Position numbers and translations under genes: made by a program
Assembly (NCBI RefSeq): GCF_003626975.1
Contig: NZ_CP032616.1
Coordinates: 4,316,001 to 4,380,000 of the forward strand
Origin: Pseudomonas sp. DY-1
GTDB taxonomy: Bacteria > Pseudomonadota > Gammaproteobacteria > Pseudomonadales > Pseudomonadaceae
Direction of reading: 5' to 3'
Length of the DNA stretch: 64,000 bases
Notes under the pieces: generated by a model
Databases searched by the model: none
Told to the model about the DNA's origin: nothing
The model's input: only the letters and a program-made list of their open reading frames with translations
In this document: piece by piece, positions 54,977 through 63,693 of the stretch
Numbering within the stretch: the stretch's first letter is position 1
How the letters are laid out: every line of letters starts with the position of its first letter

Positions 54977-55249
54977 ATGCGTAAACCGGAACTCGCCGCC
55001 GCCATCGCCGAAAAGGCCGATCTCACCAAGGATCAGGCCAATCGCGTACTCAATGCGGTGCTCGAAGAAATCACCAACGCGCTGAACCGCAAGGACAGCG
55101 TAACGCTGGTGGGCTTCGGCACCTTCCTGCAACGTCATCGTGGTGCCCGCACCGGCAAGAACCCGCAGACGGGTCAGCCGGTCAAGATCAAGGCCAGCAA
55201 TACTGTCGCCTTCAAACCGGGCAAATCGCTGAAAGAAGCGGTGAACTAA
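54977..55249 (+). CDS. HU-family DNA-binding protein
   Basis: A 90-residue HU/IHF-fold protein. N-terminal helices MRKPELAAAIAEKADLTKDQANRVLNAVLEEI, then the beta arms with RTGKNPQTGQPVKIKAS, the DNA-bending loop carrying Pro. It belongs to the HU class (HupA/HupB-like), not IHF. The ATG at 54977 follows GAGG by 5 bases. The 188-base upstream region holds no other gene; a GC-rich hairpin (GCCCGGAACC/GGTTCCGGGC, 55259-55283) follows the stop. Confidence 0.93.
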   Translation: MRKPELAAAIAEKADLTKDQANRVLNAVLEEITNALNRKDSVTLVGFGTFLQRHRGARTGKNPQTGQPVKIKASNTVAFKPGKSLKEAVN

Positions 55250-55386
55250 GCTTCTTCTGCCCGGAACCGGGGAGGTTCCGGGCAGTTCACTCAAGCCCCT
55301 CGCAATACCCTCCTTTGGCTGGCTGTAGTCCTGCCGGCAAACCGCTACAATGCGCCGCTTTCTCAATCCTTCGAGGCCGTGCGCGC

Positions 55387-55779
55387 ATGAAATTCCGCTT
55401 TCTTCTCTGGATGCTGGGCCGTTTGATGGCCAAGGCCAGCCGTGATAACGCCGAGTTCCAGCAGCAGCTGGCGGGCAAGGACCTGGTGTTCCAACTGCAT
55501 ACTCTGGACGGCAAGATCGCCCGTCATTTCATCGTTCGCGAGCAGCGCGTAATCAGCAAGCGCGGCGTCGCCAGCGCACCCGCGTTCGCCATTGGCTTCA
55601 AGGACGGTGCCTACGGCTTTGCCACGATGAGTGCGAAGAACAAGCAGTTGGCTTTCATGCAGGGCATCCAGAACAAGGACATCCAGATCCAGGGCAATCC
55701 AGCATTGGTGATTTGGTTCCAGGGGTTGACCAAGCACCTGGTGCCGAAGAAGAAGGCCGTCGAGAAAAAAGCCGCCTGA
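55387..55779 (+). CDS. SCP2 sterol-carrier-like protein
   Basis: A 130-residue protein resembling the SCP-2 fold: hydrophobic N-terminal helix MKFRFLLWMLGRLMAKAS, then DLVFQLHTLDGKIARHFIV, APAFAIGFKDGAYGFATM and the ligand-pocket segment FMQGIQNKDIQIQGNPALVIWFQGL. The Lys-rich tail (KKKAVEKKAA) is unusual. SCP2 proteins bind lipids or assist acyl-transfer partners; the role here is unknown. The frame is open upstream to 55315 but the ATG at 55387 is more likely. It faces the HDOD gene. Confidence 0.75.
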   Translation: MKFRFLLWMLGRLMAKASRDNAEFQQQLAGKDLVFQLHTLDGKIARHFIVREQRVISKRGVASAPAFAIGFKDGAYGFATMSAKNKQLAFMQGIQNKDIQIQGNPALVIWFQGLTKHLVPKKKAVEKKAA

Positions 55780-55790
55780 CATTGTTTTCC

Positions 55791-55829
55791 CTGTAGCGAA
55801 TTCATTCGCGATTGAAATCACTCCCACAG
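55791..55829. repeat. dispersed repeat, GCGAATTCATTCGC family
   Basis: CTGTAGCGAATTCATTCGCG followed by ATTGAAATCACTCCCACAG. An inverted-orientation match lies at 34087-34122, and a partial copy GGGGCGAATTCATTCG at 14639-14654. The core is self-complementary. Confidence 0.75.
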
Positions 55830-55839
55830 CGTGCGGAAA

Positions 55840-55884
55840 GGACATGAAAAAAGGGGCGCCATTGGCGCCCCTTTTTTCATGTCC
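55840..55884. terminator. bidirectional intrinsic terminator
   Basis: A perfect 21-base inverted repeat (55840-55860 and 55864-55884) around a 3-base loop: GGACATGAAAAAAGGGGCGC on the left and GCGCCCCTTTTTTCATGTCC on the right. It ends the SCP2-like gene and the HDOD gene, which converge here. Confidence 0.94.
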
Positions 55885-55890
55885 GCAGGA

Positions 55891-57297
55891 TCAGTGCGGC
55901 GCGTTGAACTGGGAAGCCAGTTCGCGTAGAGCGGCTTCCGCCTGCAGCACCTTGTTGACTGCGTCATCCGCCTTCTCGCGGGTGATACCCAGCGCTTCGA
56001 ACAGGTCGTTCGGGATCTCTACTTCCGGGCCGGAGCCGATGCCGCGGTTGCGCAGCAGGCTGACCGCCAGGCACACCAGGTTGGGGTAGGCGGCATTGTC
56101 GTTCTGATAGTCAGGGTCGTGCTGGAAGCGCAGGGCGGTGTAGAGCTCTTCCGGCATGTCCCAGAAACGCATCAGCCAGCTGCCGATCTGCTCGCGGGTG
56201 ATACCCAGCAGGTGCTGCTCGATGTAGCTGTGGGAGAGGTGCGGGTTGACTTCAAGGTGACGGCAGATCAGCGAGAAGTGCGGCGGGAAGACGTGGGCCA
56301 GTACCAGGTAGCCGAAGTTGTGCAGCAGCCCGGCAAGGTAGGTCAGGCCGGTCTCGGGGCGCTGCGCGCGAGGCATGGCGCGGGTCAGGCCCTCGATCAC
56401 CGCGGCGGTATAGATCGCCTGTTGCCAGTACGGGGTCGCGTGCTGCGGCTGGTCCTTGGGCAGGCTCAGGGACTTGCCGAGGGCGAGGCCGAGGGCCAGG
56501 TTGATCACCAGGTCGAAGCCCAGCACGCGCACGATGGCGTCTTCCACCGAGCGGATCTTGCCAGGGGCAGCGTAGTAGGGCGAGGCGGCCCAGCTCACCA
56601 CCTGCGCGGCCAGGGCCGGGTCGGTTTCCACCACGCCGGTGATGTCTTCCACCGTGGCATTGGGATCGACTCGCAACTTGATGATCTTCTGCGCGGATTC
56701 CGCCAGCGGCGGGATCTCGATGGTTTCTTCCAGGCGCTGCTGGATACGGCGTGCAGTGAAGGCCTGCACGGCCTGGGTGATCTCGGCGCGGTCGTCGGCC
56801 GGACGATCAAGGTTCGGGCGGATGCTCGCCAGGGGCTCGCCGAAGCGCGCGGCGCTGGCTTTGCTCAGCAGGCCACGATAGTCCTCGCTGGCCAGCTCAA
56901 GCAGTACCCCGGGCTGCCCGGATTCCACCAGCAGGCGCGGTTCCTGCAACAGGCGCTCGTCGTACAGGCAGGGCGAGCTGGTCAGTGGCGGCAGCCCGGG
57001 CAGTGCGCCCAACTGGTGCTTGCCGAGCATGCGCTCGAGGCGCTCGGGCTTGACTGCCACCAGCTTGCGGCCGGTGAGTTCGGCGAGACGATTGAGGTCG
57101 AGCAGCTGGCTGCGCGGGAACAGCACCAGGAGAGCGCCTACGGCGTCTTCCAGCAACACCGACTGGACCCGCTGCGCAGCGGGCAGACCCGGATGCTCCA
57201 GTCGAACCTGGAACGCAAGCCCGAGTTTCTCGAGCAGCTGCACTATCACTTCGGGCGGTTGTGGCGAGGAATCCGGGGCGAGGGCGACTTCAGTCAT
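55891..57297 (-). CDS. HDOD-domain protein with N-terminal YbaK-like domain
   Basis: A 468-residue protein. The N-terminal domain (about 12-155) resembles YbaK/aminoacyl-tRNA deacylase-like folds (VQSVLLEDAVGALLVLFPRSQLLDLNRLAELTGRKL). The HDOD domain follows (about 190-400) with GLLHNFGYLVLAHVFP and MRFWDMPEELYTALRFQHDPDYQ, lacking a full catalytic HD. HDOD proteins act in signalling or regulation. The start ATG at 57297 was chosen because the upstream frame to 57753 overlaps the recG gene on the same strand out of phase. A homologue sits beside recG in P. aeruginosa as I recall. Confidence 0.87.
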   Translation of the reverse strand: MTEVALAPDSSPQPPEVIVQLLEKLGLAFQVRLEHPGLPAAQRVQSVLLEDAVGALLVLFPRSQLLDLNRLAELTGRKLVAVKPERLERMLGKHQLGALPGLPPLTSSPCLYDERLLQEPRLLVESGQPGVLLELASEDYRGLLSKASAARFGEPLASIRPNLDRPADDRAEITQAVQAFTARRIQQRLEETIEIPPLAESAQKIIKLRVDPNATVEDITGVVETDPALAAQVVSWAASPYYAAPGKIRSVEDAIVRVLGFDLVINLALGLALGKSLSLPKDQPQHATPYWQQAIYTAAVIEGLTRAMPRAQRPETGLTYLAGLLHNFGYLVLAHVFPPHFSLICRHLEVNPHLSHSYIEQHLLGITREQIGSWLMRFWDMPEELYTALRFQHDPDYQNDNAAYPNLVCLAVSLLRNRGIGSGPEVEIPNDLFEALGITREKADDAVNKVLQAEAALRELASQFNAPH

Positions 57298-57388
57298 GGC
57301 AGCATCCAGCTTTGATTTTTCTGCCCCGGAGTATAACGAGCAGGTTAGAAGAGGTCGGGGCGAGGCGACGATTGAGCTGTGAACTGCA

Positions 57389-59464
57389 TCACACTTGGCC
57401 GTACTGTTGGCCGTGACGCAACCAGCGCTCCAATAGTGGACTGACATGCTGAGGCCAATGGGCCAGCAGGGCCTGGGCCGCGTCGCGTACGGCGGGCAAC
57501 AGATCGGCATCACGCATGAGGTCGGCCACCTTGAACTGCAGCAGGCCGGTCTGGCGGGTGCCGAGCATTTCGCCGGGGCCGCGCAACTCCAGGTCCTTCT
57601 CTGCAATGACGAAGCCGTCGCAGGTCTCACGCATGATCGCCAGGCGTTCACGGCCGAGCTGTGACAGTGGCGCGTGATAGAGCAGCACGCAGTGGCTGGC
57701 GGCACTGCCCCGACCAACGCGGCCGCGCAGCTGGTGCAATTGGGCAAGGCCAAGCCGCTCGGGGTTCTCGATGATCATCAGGCTGGCGTTGGGCACATCC
57801 ACGCCCACCTCGATCACGGTGGTGGCCACCAGCAGTTGCAGGGCGCCGGCCTTGAATTCGGCCATCACCGCGGCCTTCTCAGCGGGCTTCATGCGTCCGT
57901 GGATCAGGCCTACGCGAAGTTCGCCAAGGGCCGAGGAAAGCTCTTCGAAAGTCGTCTCCGCTGCCTGGCAGGTCAGCTCTTCGGATTCTTCGATCAGGGT
58001 GCAGACCCAATAGGCCTGGCGCCCTTCGTGGCACGCCGCACGGACCCGCTCGATCACTTCGATACGGCGACTATCGGCCACCAGCACGGTGTTCACCGGG
58101 GTACGGCCGGGAGGCAGTTCGTCGAGGATGGAGGTGTCCAGGTCGGCGTAGGCGCTCATCGCCAGCGTTCGCGGGATCGGCGTGGCGGTCATGATCAGCT
58201 GGTGCGGGCAGAGGCGCCCGTCCACGCCTTTCTGGCGCAGGGCCAGGCGCTGCTGGACGCCGAAGCGGTGCTGCTCGTCGATGATCACCAGGGCCAGGCG
58301 CTTGAACTTCACCTCATCCTGGAACAGTGCGTGGGTGCCGACCACCATCGGTGTACCGCCAGCGATTTGCTCGAGCGCGGCGGCGCGGGCCTTGCCCTTG
58401 AGCTTGCCGGCCAGCCAGGCGACTTCGATGCCGAGCGGTTGCAGCCACTTGGTGAAGTTGACGTAGTGCTGTTCGGCGAGGATTTCCGTGGGCGCCATCA
58501 GTGCCACCTGATAGCCGGCCTCCAGGGCCTGTAATGCGGCCAGGGCGGCGACCACCGTCTTGCCGGCGCCGACGTCGCCCTGCACGAGGCGCAGCATGGG
58601 TTCTTGCTGGGCCAGGTCGTAGGCGATCTCGGCGCCAACGCGCTGCTGGGCGCCGGTGGGCTGGAAGCCGAGGTTGGAAAGGTATTGCGCGGGCAGTTTG
58701 CGCGCCGGCGGCAAGGGCGGCGCGTGCTGGGCACGCAGGCTCTCGCGAAGGCGTTGCAGGGACAGCTGATGGGTCAGCAGTTCCTCGAAGGCCAGGCGTT
58801 GCTGCGCCCAGTGCTGGCCCTCGGCGAGTTCTTCCAGGTCGGCGTCCGGCGGCGGCCGGTGCAGGTAACGGATGGCCTCGTCCAGCGAGCCCAGGTGGTA
58901 ATCGCGCGCCAGTTCCTTGGGCAGCCAGTCCGGCAGGCTGTGCGGGCCGAGGCGGGCCAGGGCGAGCTGGCTGAGGCTGCGCAGGCGCTGTTGGGTCAGG
59001 CCTTCGGTAGTCGGGTAGATCGGAGTCAGGCTCTGCTCCACCGGCGGCGCCTCGTCGCCGCTAAGGGCGCGGTACTCCGGGTGGTAGATCTCCAGTCCTG
59101 TGGCGCCGGGGCGGACTTCGCCATAGCAGCGCAACTGGGTGCCGCGCTTGAGACCTTCCTTCTGCGCCTGGCTGAAGTGGAAGAAGCGCAAGGAGAGGGT
59201 GCCGCTGCCATCTTGCAGGCGTACCAGCAGGCTGCGGCGGCGGCCCATGACGACGTCCGCACCGCCGACAATGCCTTCCACTACCGCATCCTGGCCCGGG
59301 CGCAGCTCGCCAATCGGGGTGATGCGGGTTCGGTCCTGGTAGCGGGTGGGCAGGTGGAAAAGGATGTCCTGCAGGTTTTCCAGGCCGACCTTGGCGAGTT
59401 TTTCCGCCAGGGCGGCACCTACGCCCTTGAGCGCGGTGACCGGGACTTGCGCCAGCTCGGTCAT
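57389..59464 (-). CDS. recG: ATP-dependent DNA helicase RecG
   Basis: A 691-residue RecG that remodels stalled replication forks and branch-migrates recombination intermediates. The N-terminal wedge/OB domain (about 55-160) contains VGGADVVMGRRRSLLVRLQDGSGTLSLRFFHF. Helicase motifs: GDVGAGKT (Walker A), DEQHRFG (DEAH-like box), MTATPIPRTLA and LLVATTVIEVGVDVPNA, QLHQLRGRVGRG. Start ATG at 59464 overlaps the oxyR stop as ATGA, implying coupled translation; oxyR-recG co-transcription has been described in P. aeruginosa. Confidence 0.97.
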   Translation of the reverse strand: MTELAQVPVTALKGVGAALAEKLAKVGLENLQDILFHLPTRYQDRTRITPIGELRPGQDAVVEGIVGGADVVMGRRRSLLVRLQDGSGTLSLRFFHFSQAQKEGLKRGTQLRCYGEVRPGATGLEIYHPEYRALSGDEAPPVEQSLTPIYPTTEGLTQQRLRSLSQLALARLGPHSLPDWLPKELARDYHLGSLDEAIRYLHRPPPDADLEELAEGQHWAQQRLAFEELLTHQLSLQRLRESLRAQHAPPLPPARKLPAQYLSNLGFQPTGAQQRVGAEIAYDLAQQEPMLRLVQGDVGAGKTVVAALAALQALEAGYQVALMAPTEILAEQHYVNFTKWLQPLGIEVAWLAGKLKGKARAAALEQIAGGTPMVVGTHALFQDEVKFKRLALVIIDEQHRFGVQQRLALRQKGVDGRLCPHQLIMTATPIPRTLAMSAYADLDTSILDELPPGRTPVNTVLVADSRRIEVIERVRAACHEGRQAYWVCTLIEESEELTCQAAETTFEELSSALGELRVGLIHGRMKPAEKAAVMAEFKAGALQLLVATTVIEVGVDVPNASLMIIENPERLGLAQLHQLRGRVGRGSAASHCVLLYHAPLSQLGRERLAIMRETCDGFVIAEKDLELRGPGEMLGTRQTGLLQFKVADLMRDADLLPAVRDAAQALLAHWPQHVSPLLERWLRHGQQYGQV

Positions 59465-60399
59465 GCCGGCTGCGGTTCGCCCTGGGTTTTCGGGTGAGCC
59501 ACGGAGCAAAGGCGGATCGAGTCCGCCAGCACTTCGATGGCGCGCGGGCGCGGGAAGCTGGCACGCCAGGCGATGGCCACCGTGCGGAAGGGCACGGGCG
59601 GTGTCAGCGGGCGGATCTCGATGACGCCGGGGGCATAGTGATGGCTGTCCACCGCCGAGAACGGCAGGATCGATACGCCGAGGCCGGAAGCAACCATGTG
59701 ACGGATGGTCTCCAGGGAGCTGGATTCCACCGTGGTGTGCTTGGCGCTGTCTTCACCGCCCTTGCGCAGGCTCGGGCAGGCTTCCAGCACCTGGTCGCGG
59801 AAGCAATGGCCTTCGCCCAGCAGCAACAGGCTCTTGTCGTTGAGCATCTCGCTGTCGATGGATTCGCGCTCGGTCCAGGGGTGCCCGAACGGCAGTAGCA
59901 CGTAGAAGGGTTCATCGTAGAGCGGCTTGGTCAGCACATCGGCTTCGGCGAACGGCAGGGCGATGATGATCGCGTCGAGCTCACCAGTGCGCAGCTTGTC
60001 ACGCAGGATGTGGGTGAAGTTCTCTTCGATGTACAGCGGCATCTGCGGGGCGACCCGGTGCAGCTGCGGAATCAGATGCGGGAAGAGGTAGGGGCCAACG
60101 GTGTAGATGGCGCCAACCTTGAGCGGCGCGGCGAGCTGGTTCTTGCCGGCCTGGGCCATCTCGCGGATGCCCTGCGCCTGCTCCAGCACCTTCTGTGCCT
60201 GGGTAACGATGCCCTCGCCGACCGGGGTCAGGCGCACTGCGCTCTTGCTGCGCTCGAAGATGAGCACGCCGAGCTCGTCCTCCAGTTTCTTCACCCCGAC
60301 CGACAGGGTCGGCTGGCTCACATGGCAGCGCTCGGCGGCACGGCCGAAGTGCTGTTCCTGGGCGAGGGTGACGATGTAGCGCAGTTCGGTGAGGGTCAT
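59461..60399 (-). CDS. oxyR: hydrogen peroxide-sensing regulator OxyR
   Basis: A 312-residue LysR-family regulator. The HTH lies at about 1-60 (MTLTELRYIVTLAQEQHFGRAAERCHVSQPTLS). The redox cysteines are Cys199 and Cys208 (GEGHCFRDQVLEACPS), at exactly the E. coli positions. Peroxide forms a disulfide between them, activating catalase and peroxiredoxin genes. The start MTLTELRY at 60399 is the conserved family N-terminus; the frame is open to 60453. The tonB-end hairpin sits just upstream, so oxyR has its own short promoter region or readthrough from exbBD-tonB. Confidence 0.97.
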   Translation of the reverse strand: MTLTELRYIVTLAQEQHFGRAAERCHVSQPTLSVGVKKLEDELGVLIFERSKSAVRLTPVGEGIVTQAQKVLEQAQGIREMAQAGKNQLAAPLKVGAIYTVGPYLFPHLIPQLHRVAPQMPLYIEENFTHILRDKLRTGELDAIIIALPFAEADVLTKPLYDEPFYVLLPFGHPWTERESIDSEMLNDKSLLLLGEGHCFRDQVLEACPSLRKGGEDSAKHTTVESSSLETIRHMVASGLGVSILPFSAVDSHHYAPGVIEIRPLTPPVPFRTVAIAWRASFPRPRAIEVLADSIRLCSVAHPKTQGEPQPA

Positions 60400-60450
60400 A
60401 GCATTTATCCATTGAGGTCCGGCAAGCATAGCGGCTGGAGTCAATGGAAC

Positions 60451-60481
60451 CAAGCGCCTGCGCGAGGTGCGCAGGCGCTTG
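60451..60481 (-). terminator. hairpin at the 3' end of tonB
   Basis: CAAGCGCCTGCGC - GAGGT - GCGCAGGCGCTTG is a perfect 13-base stem, 4 bases after the tonB stop. No T-run follows on the minus strand, so termination may be incomplete and oxyR could be partly read from the upstream operon. Confidence 0.65.
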
Positions 60482-60485
60482 GAAG

Positions 60486-61220
60486 TCAGCGGCGGTCCAG
60501 CGAGTAGACGAAGGGCGCGACCACTTCGAGGGAGCCGTTGTTGAGCAGCTCCGGCGGGGGCGGGGGCAGCGGCTGGGCGCGACGGATCATCTCCAGGGTG
60601 GCACGGTCCAGCGAAGCGCTACCGGACTTGCCGACCAGGGTGTAGGAGGTCACTTTGCCTTCACTATCGACCACGAAGCGCAGGCGGTTGACCCCTTCGA
60701 AGCCGCGGCGGCGGGCATCGTCCGGGTAACGCTTATAGCGAGCCAGGTGCGCCAGCAGCTTGCTTTGCCAGGTCGGCTTGGCGTCCGAAGGTGCGCTGGA
60801 AGCGGCCTGCTGCTGTGCAGCGGGCTTGGTGTCGCTCGGGGTCGTGGTCGGCGCGGCGACGCTTTCCTTCACGCTCTCGGTTTCCTGCGGCTTCTCAGGC
60901 TTGGGCTCCGGCGGTTTCGGCCTCGGCGGCTTGGGCTTGGGTTTCGGTTTGGGCGCGATGGCGATCTTCGGCTTCGGCACTTCCACCAGTTTGGGCAGCG
61001 GTTCGGGTTCGGGCTCGACCTGGGGCGGCGGCGGTGGCGCCGGCAACGGAGCTGGAGCCGGCAGCGGCTCCAGCTCCACCATCATGGCCGCCGGCGGCAG
61101 CTCGATCGGCTCGGCGTGAGGGCGCCAGTAGAGCGCCCAGAGGCCGAGGCCGATGTGCAGGCCGAGCACGACGACCAGGCTGACGCCCCATTGCGACAGC
61201 TTGCGTTTGCCTTGGCTCAT
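60486..61220 (-). CDS. tonB: TonB energy transducer
   Basis: A 244-residue TonB. An N-terminal membrane helix (about 12-31: GVSLVVVLGLHIGLGLWAL) is followed by a long Pro-Glu/Pro-Lys-rich periplasmic spacer (about 50-115) and the C-terminal TonB domain (about 155-244) with YPDDARRRGFEGVNRLRFVVDSEGKV. It transmits proton-motive force from ExbBD to outer-membrane siderophore and vitamin receptors. Last gene of exbB-exbD-tonB, overlapping exbD by 4 bases. Confidence 0.94.
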   Translation of the reverse strand: MSQGKRKLSQWGVSLVVVLGLHIGLGLWALYWRPHAEPIELPPAAMMVELEPLPAPAPLPAPPPPPQVEPEPEPLPKLVEVPKPKIAIAPKPKPKPKPPRPKPPEPKPEKPQETESVKESVAAPTTTPSDTKPAAQQQAASSAPSDAKPTWQSKLLAHLARYKRYPDDARRRGFEGVNRLRFVVDSEGKVTSYTLVGKSGSASLDRATLEMIRRAQPLPPPPPELLNNGSLEVVAPFVYSLDRR

Positions 61221-61642
61221 TTAGTCCCGACCGTCTCGAGTCCGACCAGGCCGATCTTCAGGTAGCCGGCGTTGCGCAGGGCATCCATGACTTCCATCAG
61301 GCGACCGTATTCGACGACCTTGTCGCCGCGCACGAAGATGGTCTTCTCCTTGTCAGCCTTGGTCAGCTTGTCCAGCACGCTGGCCAGTTGCTCTTCGGTG
61401 ACCTGCTCGTTGTCCAGGTATAGGCTCTTGTCTTCCTTGATACTGAGGTAGATCGGCTTGTCCGGCCTGGGCGCGGGCTTGGCGGTGGAGGCGGGCAGGT
61501 CGACCTTGATGTCGACCGTCGCCAGGGGGGCCGCCACCATGAAGATGATGAGCAGCACCAGCATTACGTCGATGAAGGGGGTGACGTTGATCTCGTGGGT
61601 TTCCTGGAGATCATCGCCCCCATCGTTCAGATGGATTCCCAT
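61217..61642 (-). CDS. exbD: biopolymer transport protein ExbD
   Basis: A 141-residue ExbD. The single membrane helix contains the essential proton-path Asp (INVTPFIDVMLVLLIIFMVAAP). The periplasmic domain (about 45-141) includes YLDNEQVTEEQLASVLDKLTKADKEKTIFVRGDK. It forms the ion-conducting complex with ExbB and TonB. It lies 3 bases after exbB and overlaps the tonB start (ATGA), so the three proteins are co-expressed. Confidence 0.95.
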   Translation of the reverse strand: MGIHLNDGGDDLQETHEINVTPFIDVMLVLLIIFMVAAPLATVDIKVDLPASTAKPAPRPDKPIYLSIKEDKSLYLDNEQVTEEQLASVLDKLTKADKEKTIFVRGDKVVEYGRLMEVMDALRNAGYLKIGLVGLETVGTK

Positions 61643-61645
61643 GAC

Positions 61646-62626
61646 TCAGCCTACTTTCACCATTTGCGGAGACTGGCCACGCTCGGCCGTGTGATGGTCG
61701 AGGTCGCGGCTGACCAGCAGCAGGACCTGGGCCGACGCGTCGGACACCTGCGCCTTGTAACCGGCGATGGAGCGAGCGAAGACGTTGTAGATGACTACCG
61801 CCGGGATCGCCGCGACAAGACCAAGGGCCGTGGCCAACAGCGCTTCGGCGATACCGGGGGCGACCACGGCGAGGTTGGTGGTCTGGGATTTGGCGATGCC
61901 GATGAAGCTGTTCATGATGCCCCAGACGGTGCCGAACAGGCCGACGAAGGGTGCGGTGGAGCCGATGGTAGCGAGCACGCCGGTACCCTGGCTCATCTGA
62001 CGACCGCTGGCGGCGACCAGGCGCTCGAGGCGGAAGCTGACGCGTTCCTTGATGCCTTCTTTCTCGCGGGTGTTGCTGGAGAGCTTCACCTCTTCCTGGG
62101 CGTCCTGCACCAGCTGGTGGGAGATGCAGGTGCCGTTGCTGACCTTCTGTCCGGCTTCGTTCAGGGTGCGGGCGGATTTCAGGGTGCCCAGTTCACGGCG
62201 CAGGCGGCGCTTGGCGGCGAGCAGCTCGAAGCCCTTGGCGATCCACACGGTCCAGGTCAGGACGGAGGCCAGAGCCAGTCCAATCATCACGGCCTTCACC
62301 ACGATATCGGCGTTCTGGTACATGCCCCAGGGGGACAGGTCGTGGGCTAGCGTCAGCTCGCCTTCCGCCCCGGCTGCCAGCGGGTCGGTCGGAATGGCGT
62401 TCGGGTCCAGGGTGGCAGCGTCGGCCTGCACTGCGGTACCGCCGGCGGCCGGGGTGGCGGCGGTGTTGGTAGCATTGGCCTGGGCAGCGGCGGGCTGGCT
62501 CGCGGCGGCCGGCTCCTCGGCAAAGGAGGCGCTGGGTACCAGCATCATGCTGATCAGCAGAGCTGCCAGCAGGCGAGGTGGGCGGGAGGCAATGTTGGGC
62601 TGTACGTTGCGAGCGTTGGATTTCAT
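61646..62626 (-). CDS. exbB: biopolymer transport protein ExbB
   Basis: A 326-residue ExbB. The signal-like N-terminus (about 15-35) and the Ala-rich periplasmic region (about 40-100) are longer than in E. coli ExbB, as usual in Pseudomonas. The MotA/TolQ/ExbB channel domain follows (about 110-320), with GVLATIGSTAPFVGLFGTVWGIMNSFIGI as the signature. I chose ATG at 62626 (MKSNARN); an upstream ATG at 62671 is possible. It is preceded by a Fur-box-like site and starts the exbB-exbD-tonB operon. Confidence 0.92.
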   Translation of the reverse strand: MKSNARNVQPNIASRPPRLLAALLISMMLVPSASFAEEPAAASQPAAAQANATNTAATPAAGGTAVQADAATLDPNAIPTDPLAAGAEGELTLAHDLSPWGMYQNADIVVKAVMIGLALASVLTWTVWIAKGFELLAAKRRLRRELGTLKSARTLNEAGQKVSNGTCISHQLVQDAQEEVKLSSNTREKEGIKERVSFRLERLVAASGRQMSQGTGVLATIGSTAPFVGLFGTVWGIMNSFIGIAKSQTTNLAVVAPGIAEALLATALGLVAAIPAVVIYNVFARSIAGYKAQVSDASAQVLLLVSRDLDHHTAERGQSPQMVKVG

Positions 62627-62706
62627 GCTGGCCGGACCTGAAGGAAAGGAAGCGATTTCGTCCAACGGCATTGAGGTAGCAGCCTGGACCGAAGGGTTCG
62701 CATTAT

Positions 62707-62726
62707 TGCAAGTAATTCTTGTTTGT
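62707..62726 (-). promoter_or_regulatory. Fur box before exbB
   Basis: TGCAAGTAATTCTTGTTTGT (plus-strand reading) is very close to typical pseudomonad Fur sites of the form TGCAAATAATTCTTATTTGC, with the central AATTCTT core. It lies 81 bases upstream of the exbB start, so iron should repress exbBD-tonB. Confidence 0.72.
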
Positions 62727-62839
62727 AGAAGTGACTATTTATCGATCACATTGCCGTTTGGCGATTCGAAGGCGTGCCGTGAGTGATTGGCGATTGCCTG
62801 CCATGGCCCTATCCTGAGGACTTTTTCGGAGTTTTCCCG

Positions 62840-63691
62840 ATGTCCGCTTCCCTCCTGATCGCCGGCTGCGGCGATATTGGCAGCCGCCTGGCTACCGAGA
62901 TGTTGCAGGCCGGCTGGACTATCCATGGCCTTCGCCGCCAGGTTTCGGCGTTGCCAGCGGGTGTGTTTCCGGTAGCTGGCGACCTCGAGCGGGCCGACTG
63001 TCCGACGGGCTGGCCCCAGGGGACCCTGGACTATCTGGTCTACAGCGCGGCGGCCAACCAGCACGATGAGGCCGGCTACCGCTTGGCCTACGTCGAAGGC
63101 CTTCGCCACGTGCTCGCGTGGTTGGCTCAGCACGGCCAGGTGCCGCGGCGCGTTCTGTTTGTCTCCAGCAGCGGGGTTTATGGTCAGCGAGACGGCGAGT
63201 GGATCGACGAGACTTCCCCGGCCGAGGCCGAGGGTTATTCCGGCCAGGTCATGCTGGAGGCCGAGCGCCTCGTCCTGGGCAGCGGCATTCCCGCTACCTG
63301 TGTGCGCCTGACGGGTATCTACGGTCCTGGACGCGAGTGGCTGCTCAAGCAAGTGCGCATGGGCTATCGCGTGGTCAGCGAGCCGCCGCTCTATGCAAAC
63401 CGTATCCACGCTGACGATTGCGCCGGCTTGCTGGCTCATCTGCTCAAGGCTGATGCCGACGGTGTGGCGCTGGACGATTTTTATATCGGTGTCGACGATA
63501 CGCCGGCTCCGTTGCACGAGGTTGTGGGTTGGTTGCGCGAGCGGATGGGCGTGACGGAGTGGGCCGACGAGTCGACAGTACGCCGCTCCGGCAGCAAGCG
63601 CTGCAGCAACGCCCGCGCCCGAGCCCTGGGCTGGACGCCGCGTTACCCGAGCTACCGCGAAGGCTACGGGGCGATCCTCAGCGGAGCCTGA
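62840..63691 (+). CDS. NAD-dependent epimerase/dehydratase-like (SDR) protein
   Basis: A 283-residue atypical short-chain dehydrogenase with a modified Rossmann motif LLIAGCGDIGSRLATEM at residues 5-21. Later markers are VLFVSSSGVYGQRDGEWIDE (Ser and Tyr region) and NRIHADDCAGLL, typical of YeeZ-like extended SDR proteins. The usual SDR YxxxK is not obvious (YSGQVMLEAE), so catalysis is uncertain. The start ATG follows GGAG. It shares its 213-base upstream region with exbB and is followed immediately by an AraC-type gene. Confidence 0.8.
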   Translation: MSASLLIAGCGDIGSRLATEMLQAGWTIHGLRRQVSALPAGVFPVAGDLERADCPTGWPQGTLDYLVYSAAANQHDEAGYRLAYVEGLRHVLAWLAQHGQVPRRVLFVSSSGVYGQRDGEWIDETSPAEAEGYSGQVMLEAERLVLGSGIPATCVRLTGIYGPGREWLLKQVRMGYRVVSEPPLYANRIHADDCAGLLAHLLKADADGVALDDFYIGVDDTPAPLHEVVGWLRERMGVTEWADESTVRRSGSKRCSNARARALGWTPRYPSYREGYGAILSGA

Positions 63692-63693
63692 AC

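Noticed and set aside
55891..57753. Longer HDOD protein start at 57753 (620 residues)
   Set aside because: The extension overlaps the 3' end of recG on the same strand in another phase; the ATG at 57297 starts the recognisable domain.
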